Part shown: positions 11,048-23,030 of the stretch, piece by piece
Position numbering within the stretch: position 1 is the first letter of the stretch
Layout: every line of letters starts with the position of its first letter
Assembly: GCA_034509495.1 (NCBI GenBank)
Contig: CM067524.1
Coordinates: 14,829,730-14,893,729, forward strand
Direction of reading: 5' to 3'
Origin: Acestrorhynchus altus
Lineage: Eukaryota; Chordata; Actinopteri; Characiformes; Acestrorhynchidae
DNA: 64,000 nt
Notes under the pieces: model-generated
The model's input: only the letters and a program-made list of their open reading frames with translations
Database searches by the model: none
What the model was told of the DNA's origin: nothing
Position numbers and translations under genes: made by a program

Positions 11048-12490
11048 AATTCAGGCTCGAGTTAAGTCTCCCATACTGAGAACAGACTGGTACTGCAGTG
11101 TTGGGTAACCAAATCCACAGTGGAACGTGGAGCATTCACGAGGGTGTTAAAACTTTAATGAGCTACGAGGCACGGATTACCTCAGAGAGCAGAGCAGCTC
11201 TTACAGAAAAGAAACTTCAACAGCAGACTCTTACACTAATAACCTTTACAGTTTCAGAGTACGGGAAAGTACAGTGTTAATATCTGGCAAGTAGCTAACA
11301 ACTGTAATAGGCCTAAAACAGGCCTACCGGTGTGTTTGTGTCATGTTATGAAATATACTGTACATTTGATCTTTCGGGCTATTTTTTTTCCCCCCAGAAT
11401 ATTCCAAGTTCTCTTTATCCATATTTCCACGCTACATTACATCCACAATTCATCATACACTATTACCAACGACTGTCTCTCTCAATCACATAAAAACGAT
11501 AGCAATGAATGTTAGGCCCAAATGTATCTGCTATCTGGGTTGTAGCTTCATATTTGCCACAAAGTTTTTCACTTTTTGATACTGACTGAATCTGGCAGTT
11601 GTTTTCTGGATTGTGTAAAAAAATCCAGGTAAAAGGAGCAATACAACTGGTCCAAAATGACTTTGAATAAAATATGTTACACTGACAATTTATTTCTTCT
11701 CCTGCACAGTAAGTGCACCCATCATCAGGTGGTCCAAAAAGTTCCCCATTTATGGCCACTTGCAAATAATGCCTAGTTCCCCTCGTTGCCTTAGCCAATC
11801 GATTTGAGTAAATTTAGGAATTCTTTGGAATTTCCTCCAAACTAAGGACTAAGGGAGAGACGGGACCTGAATACTTGGACCAGCTAATGATAGTGAACCT
11901 GACGCTAAAATCTACATTTGAAAGGTTTTTGCAGCACAGCACAGCAATATGTTTTATGTGTTTACGGTTGCAATAAGATATTTAGCCACCTAGCAGTTAT
12001 ATTAGCTACTTTCCATCTGCACTTAAGGTTCCTGCAGGATGCAAATAGCGTGTTTATATTAAGGGTGCAATACTAATTGATTTAGTTGTGTAAAATCAAT
12101 GACCGAATTAGTTGGCAACTATTTTGATTAATAATTGAGTAATTGTTGCCATCACATGTTTCATGCACTACTAGAAACTTTTTGGGATGAACTGTAGAAT
12201 AATTACCAAAGCTCAACAATAAGAGAGTGTGGGATAGTTCTACTGCTGCTTTTACAGCAATTTTTCCCGCAGAGCAGCAGTGAAGACATACAGACTAAGC
12301 AGCTGTCTGTCAAGTGAAAAGAGTGAATATCAATATCTGATCAGATTATTTGACTAGTAAATTGGTCATTTGTTGCAGCCATAGTTTTCATTAGATGAAG
12401 CAATGACTGCATTTTTCATTATGTTCTGGGTCACTTTAACACTTGGTTGAAGTATTAAATTCAGCAGTAATGCTCTGCACTGTACTTGTC
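11048..12490. other. Intergenic region between TAF6L and the KCNK7-like gene
   Basis: About 1.4 kb separates the TAF6L polyadenylation signal from the channel start codon. It should contain the channel promoter and 5' UTR, but no TATA box or CpG island is obvious. A 111-codon cysteine-rich open frame (11798-11463, minus) matches no family I recognise and is treated as chance. The stretch at 12050-12380 (TTGATTAATAATTGAG and similar) looks like a decayed hAT-type repeat. Confidence 0.5.
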
Positions 12491-12496
12491 TTTATT
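12491..12496 (-). promoter_or_regulatory. Probable TAF6L polyadenylation signal
   Basis: AATAAA reads on the minus strand about 300 bases after the TAF6L stop codon, in the context AAAAATAAAGACAAG. It is the nearest canonical hexamer, giving a short 3' UTR. Confidence 0.55.
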
Positions 12497-12798
12497 TTTA
12501 CAAGATCTCAGCTTAGGTAGTAACAAAAATAATGGCTTAAAAGACCAACTACAACAATGAAAACATCTTACATAGATACATCTCACTCGAAAACAGCAAA
12601 CTGCTGCTTTATAAATCACTGTGTGTTGAAGTGCTTGTCCAGTAAATTCTGCAATTCAAGTCCAAATGGCCTGCACTGAAGAACACTGAAGCCCCGAAAA
12701 CCATTCTGCAGCTGTTCCATTTTCAGGGTGGGCAGGAGCTCATCCAGGGCAGAGTCTGTAGGCTTCGCTGCACCACCAGTCAAATCAACCCATCTGTC

Positions 12799-15700
12799 TT
12801 AAAGGGGAAGGTACAATGAGTAATGGGAGCACGTCCAGCGTCTCACTGGTTTGCTGACTCTCCCTATGACGGGTAATTTGTGGGCATAAGCCCGGGGTGG
12901 AAGGGAATTAAGTAATGGGGTTGGAGTGAAGCTTGTCTGGAAGCGCCTTCCCTGGCATCGCCGGCCCATCTGACGTCCACCAATTAAAAAGGAGAAGGCT
13001 GGAGGGCCGGCTTGGGGAGGTGTAAAGCGAGCTTTTGGGAAGATGTCTCGAGACTGGCTGGCCGAACGCCCTGGACGGGAGGATGAGGACCTGGAGCGAG
13101 GGACTGAGGATGAGGAGGAAGAACGGGCCAGAGACCTGTACAGACCAGAGTAAAGAGTTAGCTTTTCAGATTGGAATCATTTCAGTTCTTATGTGACTAA
13201 AACCTATGAAATGTAGGCTCTGACACATTGAAGCAAAGACAATACTGGGCTCAAATAAATCGGCTACCGAGCCTGTTTAATTATGTCACTTGAAATAACC
13301 AAATTACACGCTTTACAAATGTAAACAACTGTCTGAAAGGAATGGATAATGATGGATAATGCATCTCACTAAGGGAATCTTGAAGAAGGGCAGCTACTAA
13401 CTAAAATATCAATAATCAGTGAACCCTCTGACTATGAACTGAGTAAGTAATTCGTCAAAGGCCTCTATTCCACTGCAGGGCCAAACTATTCTAAGCACAG
13501 AAGGTAACAGGTCAGTTCAGCACAGAATCCTTATAAATCGCAAAATCACAACACTAGGCTCAGAACTGTTCAGTGGGCAGGCTTAAAGACACAGGGATCC
13601 ACTGATTGGCTCCACATTCAGGTGCCTTTGTGCCGCAAGATTCAGGTTCCAATGGCATTTCCGATGGCAGAAGACTTCAGGGCTAATGTAAGTAACATGG
13701 CTATAGTTCTCCATATCATTCAGCTTATTGTTAACTGCATGCTGAAGGCACACACACACGTCACACATCTAGTTAGATGTAAAAAGACTTGTTTATGAAG
13801 TTAAAGTGGCCTGCTCATGCAGACATGGTGCTAAAAGATGAATCACAGCCTTATAGTTTTCATATGAGAGTAAAAAACAAAACAAAGAAGTCTTATATTT
13901 TTGACACCAGGTGCATCCAAAACAAGACACAATGCTCTTCCTAGTCCTGAGTTTACTGCACCAAGTTGGGTTACAGAACGGTACTGTTGCTCCCTCATGC
14001 TTCAAGGAACATGAGCTTAATTGGGTCTGGGCCTCTGCTTACCTCCCTGATGCTGTAGCAGCCAAACTTGGTGGTGCTGGCTCAGTGCGTGGACTTCCAT
14101 CCTGTCTAGGGCTAATATTCATGTTAGCAGTGAGTTGGGGCATCTTGCGAGTGCTCTCCAGATTAGCTGCACCATTGCTTGGCTCTTTTCTAGCCTCTGA
14201 AGACTGAATGGGAGCAGCAGATGGAGCGCCTCCTAGAGCAGGGCCGGTGCTGAAACGGACAGCCAGGCTGTCTCCGAAGAAGGAGTAGAGCTCACAGTAC
14301 ATGGCAGGGAGGGAGACGGGGGTCCATTCCTCCCACTGGCATCCTGACCCACCTGCCTGCAGGTGACTGGCGATGCCCAAAGGGGGTTCAGACAGAGGCT
14401 CTGGAGGAGGGCTGAGGCCTGGGGAACTCTCCCTGAAACCAATGACCCCACCAGCAGAACTCTGATTGGCAGTGGTAGCCCCTTCTGCAGCCACAGACAG
14501 ACTGACAGACTTCATTTTTAGCAAGCGCTCCACTGCCACCTGGTGGACACACAGAGCGCTGGTTAACCAGTGAGATCGCAAGGCAATAAATCAGTCATTC
14601 ATTGATATACATAAAATGAAGTCCAACACCAAGGAGGGGAATGAGTAGGAGGCTGACATACAAACACACAAAATGCAGAATACAATAAAAAACAACGAAA
14701 CTTACAAGGATGGCACCATAGACTTTGTGTCCGTCTGCTTTCACCTGTGCGTTAGACACAGAATAATCATCCAGCACAGCCTGTAGGTTTGCCCAATACG
14801 CAGGTAAGTGCGGATACAACACACGCTCAACAGCCTGGTGCAAAGACAAACATGTTCACATCAGAGGGTGACAGTAGAGGAATGTTACATGTACATGACA
14901 ATGTGTGTGTTGTTACCTTCCAGCCAAGAGCATGCAAACCGACCACAGCCCCATAGTGAGAGCAGAGAGGCCGAACGGGGTCTGACAGAACCTTCTGCAG
15001 CGACAACAGGATCTGATGGTACAGTCCGCTCACCAGATCACCGTGAGTCCTGCCCCACAGAACACACAAACCCACACACACTCATATGGGATGAACTCAA
15101 CAGTCATAGTTACAAATCCAATGCAGATTCAAATATGTGGCACAAGAGATGCCTTGTCAAAGTGTGTGAAAATGCACAGGTTCTACTGGTAGGGCTTCGT
15201 ATTATCTTAATGTCCATTAGTGGTGTAATGAATCACAAAACTTGGTTCATGTATGGTTTGAATTGGATCGCATTTTTTTAAGCCATTCATTCATTTCTTG
15301 GATCAGCATAAAAACAAGGTCTGTATGTGATCTAGCAGTCAAGAGGAGCAAATCCCTCTTTCTTTCTTTCATCCATTACATATTAACAAACACACTAGAA
15401 TTAATAGTGGATTCCATCGTTTTGAGCCTATGTTCCTCGTTCACATTCAGACTGTGTCCTTCACTCCTCAAACTAATATAACTGTGTTTGCCACTCACAA
15501 TTCAGAGTGAGTCACTGCTCGATATGTTGCCTTATGGCTCTCATTTAGTCAACAATTTCATTATCCATTATTTAATATATTTACATGATCTCAATCATTT
15601 TTGCTGACCATAATATTGTTCATTATGGTTTTTTTTTTCACAGCAATGTCAATGAACTTTGTTTTAAAATGTGTATTTTAATTTGTTTTATTTATTAAGG

Positions 15701-18700
15701 ACATTTAAATAATATCTTCCAATTGCAATGTCTGAATATTCTTAATAAATTAAAGTTCACTGCTCTTTAAAAAGGCGTAACTCCCCTGCTGCGTTCCCTT
15801 CACTGGCTCCTTGTAGCTGCCTGCATCAGATTCAAAACCTTGATGCTGACCTACAAAGCCAAAAACGGACCAGCCCCTCCATACATGATGGCAATGGTCA
15901 AAACTCGAGCTGTACCAAGAGCCCCTCGAGCTTCAAGTACAGCTCGGCTTGAGCCACCCTCCCTCAAAACGCAATGAAAACATGCATCCAGACTCTTCCA
16001 TTCTGGCACCAAAATGGTGGAACGAACTTCCCCTGGGAGTCCGAACAGCTGAGTCCCTCACTGTCTTCAAACGCAGACTGAAGACTCATCTGTTTCAGGA
16101 GTATTTAACTCCATAAAGACATTTGTTTCAACAGGATCTAAGTGTGAGGAATCTCTAGATTCCAGCCTTGTCTACTAGCTAAAGATATTCTAAGTGAACA
16201 GCAAAGCAGTTTGTAAGTCGCTCTGGATAAGGGTGTCTGCTAAATGCCTTAAATGTAAATGTAAATGTATTATGCTATTATATTATTATTATTATTTGAA
16301 TGTGCTGGTGATGAGTGAGGTACCAGAAGATGTGGCTAAGAAGCAGAGCAGCATAGTCTCTCAGGGTCCAGTGGTCATTGAGTGGATTAATGGATGCTGC
16401 AAGCGGCTCCAAGATGCAGTACATCACACTGGAGACGAGACTCCGTACATATGAGCCCAGATACAGATATGGGTTCTGAACCAGACTCTTCACCATATGC
16501 ATGAGTCTGTTCAGCTGATCCAGATCATGACTTACTGACTTCACCTGAGAACAGAGTCAAATTTCACAAGAAAGATTAAGCCTGGTGCTAGAGGGATATC
16601 ATTATATAGTGCTGGGAAGAAGTACTTCTCAATTTCTTCTATTATTGTTCACCCATTAGGTTACGCAGCTGGACAGTGAGCCAAAGCAAACAAACAAGTC
16701 CATGTCTGAATGGCTTGGAGAAACAAATTGGAGTTCAAACATCAATTCTTTAAAAAGGAAGCTTGTGCTTGAAACCCCTCCAAAATATCAGAATGCAAAC
16801 ATATGATTGCAGTGGTTAATGCCAAGGGTGGGACAACTGGTTCTGAATAAACCTTTATCTTCTATAAATGGAAAGATTGTCTAAAAGCTGCATTGTGTGT
16901 TTACTACATTTAAATTACCGTATTTTCCAGACTATAAGATGCACCGGAATATAAGCCGCACCCGCAAAGTTGAAAAAGAAAAAAAAACAAAACAAAGAAA
17001 CTGGAAAATAACATATTTAAGAAGAAAAAGCTGCACCTCATTATAAGCCAGATGGTTTAAAGCGTGGAACAAAAGTAGCGGCTTATAGTCCAGAAAATAC
17101 GGTTGTTTTTAGTTGATGACCTGAAACATTTAAAAGTGACAAATGTACAAACACGAGAGCAACTGGGACATGGGTAAGTACTTTTCACAGCACTGTAATT
17201 ATCATTAAAATAAATGTCAATGATTAATTTGGACTTGCACTGTTACAGCAAAAAGTCACTCACCCCACTGATAACATAAACAAAGTACGGCAGCAAGGCA
17301 GCAATCTTGGAGTTGGACTGCAGATCCAGCAAAGCAACCTGGAATTATCAAAAAACATTGCAGTTGACCTCTTCAGTCGTAAACAAGATCATCTGTAATT
17401 GTGTCGAGAAAAGCTCGTACCTTCATTAGATGTGGATCCTCTCCTAATATGGCTCTTGTGATCTGCTGGTAATATTTAAGCAGGTCATCAGACAGAGACT
17501 GGACCGCACTGGGAACTGAAGAAGAAATATTCATCACTCCACAGGTAAACATACCATCATTTTTATTTCACTTCCAAGGGCTCGTGAGGAAGCTGTGCAC
17601 CGTGCATTTGTTATCCTCAACAGTAGAAAAGCAAATTACTAATAATGGAAAAACTAGACAATGTATCTCACCTGTGCCTTGAGGTTCCAGATTTCCTTTT
17701 CCATCGAGGTAGGACACATGCACTGCCAATGAGAAAACTCAATCAGTACAAATCTAACCACACTACACCATCACCAGTCAGAGGTGACTGTGTCTTACCT
17801 CGCACCATAGTCTCAGCACAGCCTTTGGGAATGTTAGTGGCGAGAGCCAGCTCTACCAAGTTCACCTCTCGATCCTCAACAAAGAAAAGCTCTCCCTCTT
17901 TCAATGGACGGAACGGTAGTGCATCCTGAGCACCATAGCCACAGATGGTCTGAATGGTCAGATAGACAGCAAAGCTCTCAGTCACACATGAAATCTTATC
18001 TGTCCAAAATTGCAACTTTACAGCACAAACAAAAATCTTAAAAATAACTATTTTATTCCAGGTTAATTTTGGAGCACTTACAGTGAAGTCCATCCTCAAG
18101 ACATTTTGACACTTAATATAAGGACCAGCTGATGACAGGTGCCCCAAAACTAGCATGCTCACATGGGGCTCACAGAGTGGGCTTAGTGAGTTAAAGGTGG
18201 GCAAATGAAACCTAGATAGTTTAACCCCTTCTCATCCCTTCAGGGTTGGGAATTCTTAAGTGAGGCCAGCATGGAACCCATGGATGAAACCTTTTGGTTC
18301 CCAGGCCTAAACTTGGTCATGTAATGTAGGTTCTAAGATAAGGTACTTGCCCTATAAGGCAGTAAACTCTGCAGTTTGCATGCAGTTACACCTGTTTTCT
18401 AGGCTTCATATCTACATAACTCATTGCAGTTATCTTATTGTGTGATGAATTATCAGTGAGCAATCCAGCTCAGAAAATTCACTCATTCCCAGTGAATTAA
18501 ATCCCAGTTTAAATGCCAAAGGAGCGTTCCAGTGCACGTTTATTCCTCTGTCCATGCATACACGCTCAACCTGAGTGCAGACTCCAGAGACAGAGCTACA
18601 GAGGAAATGAGAAAGAAGGGACCTTTTGCTGTCTTTCATTGCTCACACAGTGTTCACATTTCAGAATAAAAGTCCTGAGGGACAAAACCAGTACATACAG

Positions 18701-20559
18701 AAATTATCAAATACACATTATAGTGCATATAATACAAATAGAACACATCACATTTTATTTTTTGGACCACTGTCAGTTATTACTGTTATAAATATTCAAT
18801 CTAATCATCACAAATAATTCCTCACAATTATTGCATTTTCAGCACAACACGGGACAAGGTTACAACAAGATTTCTGAGCTACAGCATGTTTTTAGTCTTT
18901 ATAAGCAAAAAACAAATGTGGGTGCAAGTAATTATTAATTCGACAGGGTCAAATAAATAGAAATATTTAAATTGACAGGTTTTTTACATCTCAAATGAGT
19001 AGCCTAGTATCTCCTGAAAACAGGGTAACATGTAACTGTCTCCAACTCAGCAGAGAATGAGAGGAGATTCTGCAGGTGAAGGTCAGCTACCTCAGTGCTG
19101 CTCCAGCGGAGAGCTCTGTTGAAGTCCTCCACGGTCAGCTTTCTCCTTTTGGCGTGTCTCATGAACTGGGAGCTGTTCTGTACAGAGAGTGTATGTTTAT
19201 ATTAAACCTGACGCACACCCTTTCATAACCCCACCTCCACCCCTTCACCCCACTCCCATCCACTCCACCTCCACCCCTCCACCCCAACACCCAACCGCCA
19301 CTCCCTCATCCCACTCCCATCCACTCCCTCACCCTCCCTCCTCACCAACACCCTACCTCCACTCCCATCCACTCAACCTCCACCGCCACTCCCTCACCCC
19401 CCCTCCTCCACTCCCTCCCCCCCCCTCCTCCACTCCCTCCCCCCCCCCCCCCCCTCCCCCCCACTCCCCTCACCCTCTTCCTCCTTCTCCTCTACACCCT
19501 ACCTCCTCCACTCCCTCACCCCTACACCCTACTCCACTCCCCTCAACCCTCCTCCTCCTCTACACCCACCTCCACTCCCTCCCCTCCTCTACACCCCACC
19601 TCCACTCCCACCTCACCCCTCCTCCTCCCTCCTCCTCACACCCTACCCACCTCCACCCTCCCTCCTCCTCTACACCCTACCCTCCACTCCTCACCCCCCA
19701 TCTCCTCCCTCCCTCCCCACAATCCCACCTCCACCCTCACCCCCTCCTCCCCTCCTCTACACCCCACCTCCACTCCCTCACCCCCATCTCCTCCTCCTCC
19801 TCTACACCCCACCTCCACTCCCTCGCCCCTCCTCCTGCTCCCACACCCTACCTCCACCCCTCTTCAACCCCTCCTCCTCCTCTACACCCTGGGTAACTCC
19901 ACCCCTCACCCCTCCTCCCCACACCCTACTCCCACCTCCTCACCCTCACCTCCTCCTCCCACACCCTACCCCACCCCTCGCCTCCTCCTGCTCCCCCACA
20001 CCCCACCTCCACTCCTCACCCCTCTACACCCCCACCTCCACTCCCTCAACCCCCTCCTCTCCCTCCTCTACACCCTACCTCCACTCCCCCACCTCCCTCA
20101 CCCCCTCTACACCCTACCTCCACTCCCTCAACCCCCTCCTCCTCCTCTACACCCTACCTCCACTCCCTCCTCCTCTACACCCTACCTCCACTCCCTCACC
20201 CTCACCCCCTCCTCCTCCTCCTCCTCTACACCCTACCTCCACTCCCTCACCCCCTCCTCCTCCTCTACACCCTACATCCACTCCCTCACCCACCTCCTCC
20301 TCCTCCTCCTCTACACCCTACCTCCACTCCCTCACCCTACCCCTCCTCTACCTGAGAAGCTGGTAAAGGAGAAAAGCCCCCGTTGAGGGGTGAGCTGGAC
20401 AGAAGGTACCTGTGCTGCCTCTCTGAGGCGGTAACACACGTCCTCGGCAAGCATGGCAGCTACATCCTCCCCCAGCTCCAGTCCTGCGCTCTCAGCCATG
20501 AGCTTGACGGACTCTCGCGGAACCTCCGCAAAACGGCGCTCCTCTCTGCTCTCAGTCAT
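12799..20559 (-). CDS. taf6l: TAF6-like protein (SAGA/PCAF complex histone-fold subunit), complete
   Basis: Coding exons are 20559-20410, 19177-19091, 17949-17799, 17722-17672, 17515-17421, 17338-17264, 16544-16324, 15049-14917, 14834-14706, 14539-14043 and 13135-12799. They join in frame to 641 aa (human about 622). The start MTESREERRF was chosen to match the human N-terminus; an in-frame ATG at 20610 would add 17 residues. Residues about 8-80 form the TAF6-type histone fold (PRESVKLMAES, LAEDVCYRLREA), which pairs with TAF9. A conserved middle follows (DREVNLVELALATNIPKG, LLPYFVYVISG, LEPLAASINPLNDHW), the HEAT-repeat region. A Ser/Pro-rich variable part leads to the conserved end RRW..HYSLYLPL. 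The protein is a structural subunit of SAGA-type acetyltransferase complexes in the nucleus. Intron 1 is filled with a C-rich satellite and intron 7 holds a LINE remnant. Confidence 0.96.
15770..16260 (+). mobile_element. L2-like LINE 3' fragment in TAF6L intron 7
   Basis: The plus strand translates to the end of a non-LTR reverse transcriptase (SLHWLLVAACIRFKTLMLTY, then KAKNGPAPPY) with internal stops. It is followed by the characteristic 3' tail TAAGTCGCTCTGGATAAGGG and TGTCTGCTAAATGCC, then ATGTAAATGTAAATG-type short repeats. It is a 5'-truncated dead copy, antisense to the host gene, between exons 16544-16324 and 15049-14917. Confidence 0.85.
16917..17103. mobile_element. Palindromic MITE (family B, copy 1) in TAF6L intron 6
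   Basis: The ends are near-perfect inverses, ACCGTATTTTCCAGACTATA and TATAGTCCAGAAAATACGGT. The interior keeps inverse motifs (ATAAGCCGCACC and CTGCACCTCATTATAAGCC), so most of the element can fold into a hairpin. There is no coding capacity. A second copy is at 55948-56117. Confidence 0.85.
18130..18330. repeat. Second copy of the CATGGG-rich repeat
   Basis: It shares CACATGGGGCTCACA, GGAACCCATGGATGAAACC and TTGGTTCCCAGG with the segment at 10200-10570 but is diverged and shorter. It lies in TAF6L intron 2. Confidence 0.45.
19214..20345. repeat. Large C-rich minisatellite array in TAF6L intron 1
   Basis: About 1.1 kb is almost entirely C, T and A on the plus strand, with degenerate units of the type CCTCCACTCCCTCACCCC, CTCCTCCTCC and TCTACACCCTAC, roughly 35-40 bp per unit at the more regular 20000-20345 end. 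The array nearly fills intron 1 and ends about 65 bp from exon 1. On the transcript strand it is purine-rich, with GGGTGAGGGAGTGGAGG-type runs. Open frames across it (proline/serine strings) are artefacts. Confidence 0.92.
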
Positions 20560-20872
20560 CTCAGCAGCTCTCAGATTTCTCCACCAGCAGCCGAGCAGCT
20601 CAGCACTCAACGCTCATCAGCCAACCGTTTCATAGCAGTTATTAACGCACATTAACGAGTCTCAACGCACAGCACGGCCCCCTTCGAACCACACAGCCTG
20701 ATCAACTCCGACTTTAGTCTCCGTGCTGTTAAACACGAGTCCTCCGACCACACGACCTTTTTTACGGAATAATTTGGAAAAACGCCTGGAAGCTAGTTAG
20801 CCTTCACGCCATCTTATTTCAAAATAAGAGTCCCGGCGTCGGAGTGCGCATGCGCGCAACGGAGGTCTTGAG
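20560..20872 (-). promoter_or_regulatory. TAF6L promoter region with an NRF1-type site
   Basis: The region just upstream of the TAF6L start is relatively CpG-rich. It carries a perfect palindromic TGCGCATGCGCG at 20845-20856, the NRF1 consensus common in TATA-less housekeeping promoters. Activity is inferred from position and motif. Confidence 0.6.
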
Positions 20873-21345
20873 GTGAGTGTTGGAGACATGGATTTACCAG
20901 CAAGCTTGACTTTTGTAGATTTACCGAACAAATCTAATGTAGAAGGATAGATATACTAAACACTAAATCTTGAGATTAGGGTTAGATCTCAAAAAGCTTT
21001 ATGAATCAAAGTTATTGGATAAAAAGCCACCAAAACTTAGTCATGCACAAAATGATGGGTTCTGCATTATAAATGTTGCATAGACGTGTGAGGCTGTACT
21101 ATTCATCACTGAACTGCATTCCTTTAATAATTAAATGAAGAGCAGCAAAAGGCTTATGCATGAGCAGTTCAAACCCAGCCCTGATCTGACTTCAGCTGCG
21201 AAGTATACATGCTGATACTGAAGCAGTACTATTTGAAACCGCAGTACACAAGCCACTGCATCATGGAGCTCAGCCCAAGTTTAAGCAAACTAAACCAAGT
21301 GTAAGAACAGAGCCAACAAGGAAAGTTATAAAAAAGTCTGAGGTT

Positions 21346-21351
21346 TTTATT
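21346..21351 (-). promoter_or_regulatory. cth1 polyadenylation signal
   Basis: AATAAA on the minus strand lies about 370 bases after the cth1 stop. The intervening 3' UTR is AT-rich and includes four ATTTA pentamers (minus strand) at about 21387, 21401, 21610 and 21633, candidate AU-rich elements. Confidence 0.55.
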
Positions 21352-21720
21352 ATGATTGGCAAACACTCAATAACTTACATCAGATTTAAATTAAAAGCCA
21401 TAAATAAAAGTCATTGTGCATTTGGAACAATATATGTACAACGATTTTAAAAAAAGTTAAAATTTGACCAGCTTGGTCAACCACAGTCACCTCTACAAAA
21501 AAAAAAGTGGCACAGACTTGACAAGCAAAAGAATGCTAAGAACCATTTGAATCCAATCCTCCCAATTCTGAGACGGCATAGTAGTAAACAAAGCCACAAG
21601 TTACTGGTTTAAATATATATAAAAAAATAAACTAAATAAAGAGAAATTAAAGCCACCAGGATGCTATAACAAAAAAAAAAAAATATTTACAACAAAACTC
21701 TAGATACACCATTAGCAGCA

Positions 21721-23030
21721 TTAGGAGAGCAGTGCTTGGTCAAGCATGGCCTCTGGGCTCAGATTAGAGACCTGCTCAAGCTGCTGGAGTCTTATGGCCA
21801 GTGGTAGCAACAGGTCATTAAGGTGCTGGCTGCTGAAAGTGAAGGCATTATTGGCCATAGCCTCTCCAGAAGGTGGTGTGACTGGACTCAAGTCATCAGG
21901 AAACATAGGGGAGGCCAGGGACTGAGGGGATGATGAGGTAGAGGAAGAAGAGTGTGGCGAAGAGGACCGCATGTCTGAAGCTGGAGAAAGGGCCCTGGCA
22001 GGCATCTGGGGAGACCAGGGAGACTGGCTCGAATCCAGGCCCTTGACAGTGTTTGGCAGCCCATGCTGGAAGCGGCAACGGGTGCCATACAGACAGAAAC
22101 CAAAGGCGCTGAAGGTGCGGCAGAGAGCACCACGAGGCTTCCACTCACTGGAGCGAGAGGGTGGCTGCCAGGCTTTCTCCTCCCCACCAGTGCTCAACTC
22201 AGAGCCCTCTTCAACATGCAGGAAGTGGCAGCGGGTTCCAAAGGGGCAGACACCAAAGGCACGATAGGTGCGACAGGGCACATTCCTGCGCCGGTGGCGG
22301 ACAGGCCTCTGCTCCTTCAGGCTGTGTACGAAGAGGCAGCGGGTGCCATACATGCAATAACCAGCTGTGTGGAAGGTTCGACACAGCTCCGTCTTGTACT
22401 TGGGGTGGCGGGAGGGCACATGGAGGTCATGCAGGCCATGAGCAAACTGACAGCGCTCCGCATACTTGCACATGCCTGTCTCGGCATAGCGGCTGCACAG
22501 TTCTGTCTTGTAGCGGGTGGAGCACAGCCAGGGGTTCAGTGGAGGAGACGGGGACTCCACTAGGGGTAGCAGCGCTTCAGCCAGCGACTGACCCCCATTG
22601 GCCACAGTCTCCCCAGGGAAAAAGGCCTCATCCCCACCATCAGAGGGAAAGAGGAGCAGGTCATCCTGGCTGGTCTGTGGAAGAAAGCACAACAGTTATG
22701 AGACCTCCATGTACAGATGTTTCTCAAAACACACAACTTGCAATTCAGAAGTTTGGGCTCTAGTTGGGGTCACCATACAATAGGACCAACCAGTGGTCTC
22801 ATGTCCAGCCCTGTAAGGGAAAATCCCTTCCCCAGACAGTGTGAAGAGAAGGCACCCAAGCCACTAGACATCACCTCTCCTAGACCATGAACAATCCTAG
22901 GCTGGATGGTCAGGCCAAGGGCAGCTTTATTAGTCTCAAAGTAGTCTTAAAGGACATGCTACAGTGCACACAGCACTGAGACCCTGTCTGTGCTCCATTC
23001 ACAGCCTGAAATAAAACAAACCTCAAACAT
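21721..23030 (-). CDS. cth1: Four-finger CCCH zinc-finger protein of the tristetraprolin family (cth1)
   Basis: Exon 1 codes only MFE (23030-23022) and exon 2 runs 22674-21721. The intron is phase 0 with GT-AG, and the protein is 320 aa. A tiny first coding exon is typical of ZFP36-family genes. Four fingers with exact C-x8-C-x5-C-x3-H spacing lie at residues 63-82, 101-120, 137-156 and 188-207. The first two are preceded by YKTEL and form the usual tandem RNA-binding pair; the third and fourth lack it. Mammalian tristetraprolins have two fingers, while carp and zebrafish cth1 have four, hence the name. The C-terminus is Ser/Pro-rich and ends with a Leu-rich stretch ([13 protein letters not shown]). 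The expected role is binding AU-rich 3' UTRs and promoting mRNA decay in the cytoplasm; this is known for the family and inferred here. It lies between MTA2 and TAF6L on the same strand. Confidence 0.95.

Noticed and set aside
11463..11798. 111-codon cysteine-rich open frame on the minus strand between TAF6L and the channel gene
   Set aside because: No domain, signal peptide or splice context is recognisable, and it lies in AT-rich repeat-like DNA. A homology search with conserved hits in other fish would be needed to revive it.
19189..19896. 235-codon open frame rich in Pro, Ser, His and Thr
   Set aside because: It runs through the C-rich satellite in TAF6L intron 1; the protein is a direct read-out of the repeat unit.
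20560..20610. Upstream in-frame ATG of TAF6L at 20610 as the start
   Set aside because: The extra 17 residues are not similar to known TAF6L N-termini, while MTESREERRF at 20559 matches them directly.
21971..22763. Long plus-strand open frames of 98, 166 and 200 codons
   Set aside because: They are antisense shadows of the cth1 coding exon, which has exact zinc-finger spacing on the minus strand.
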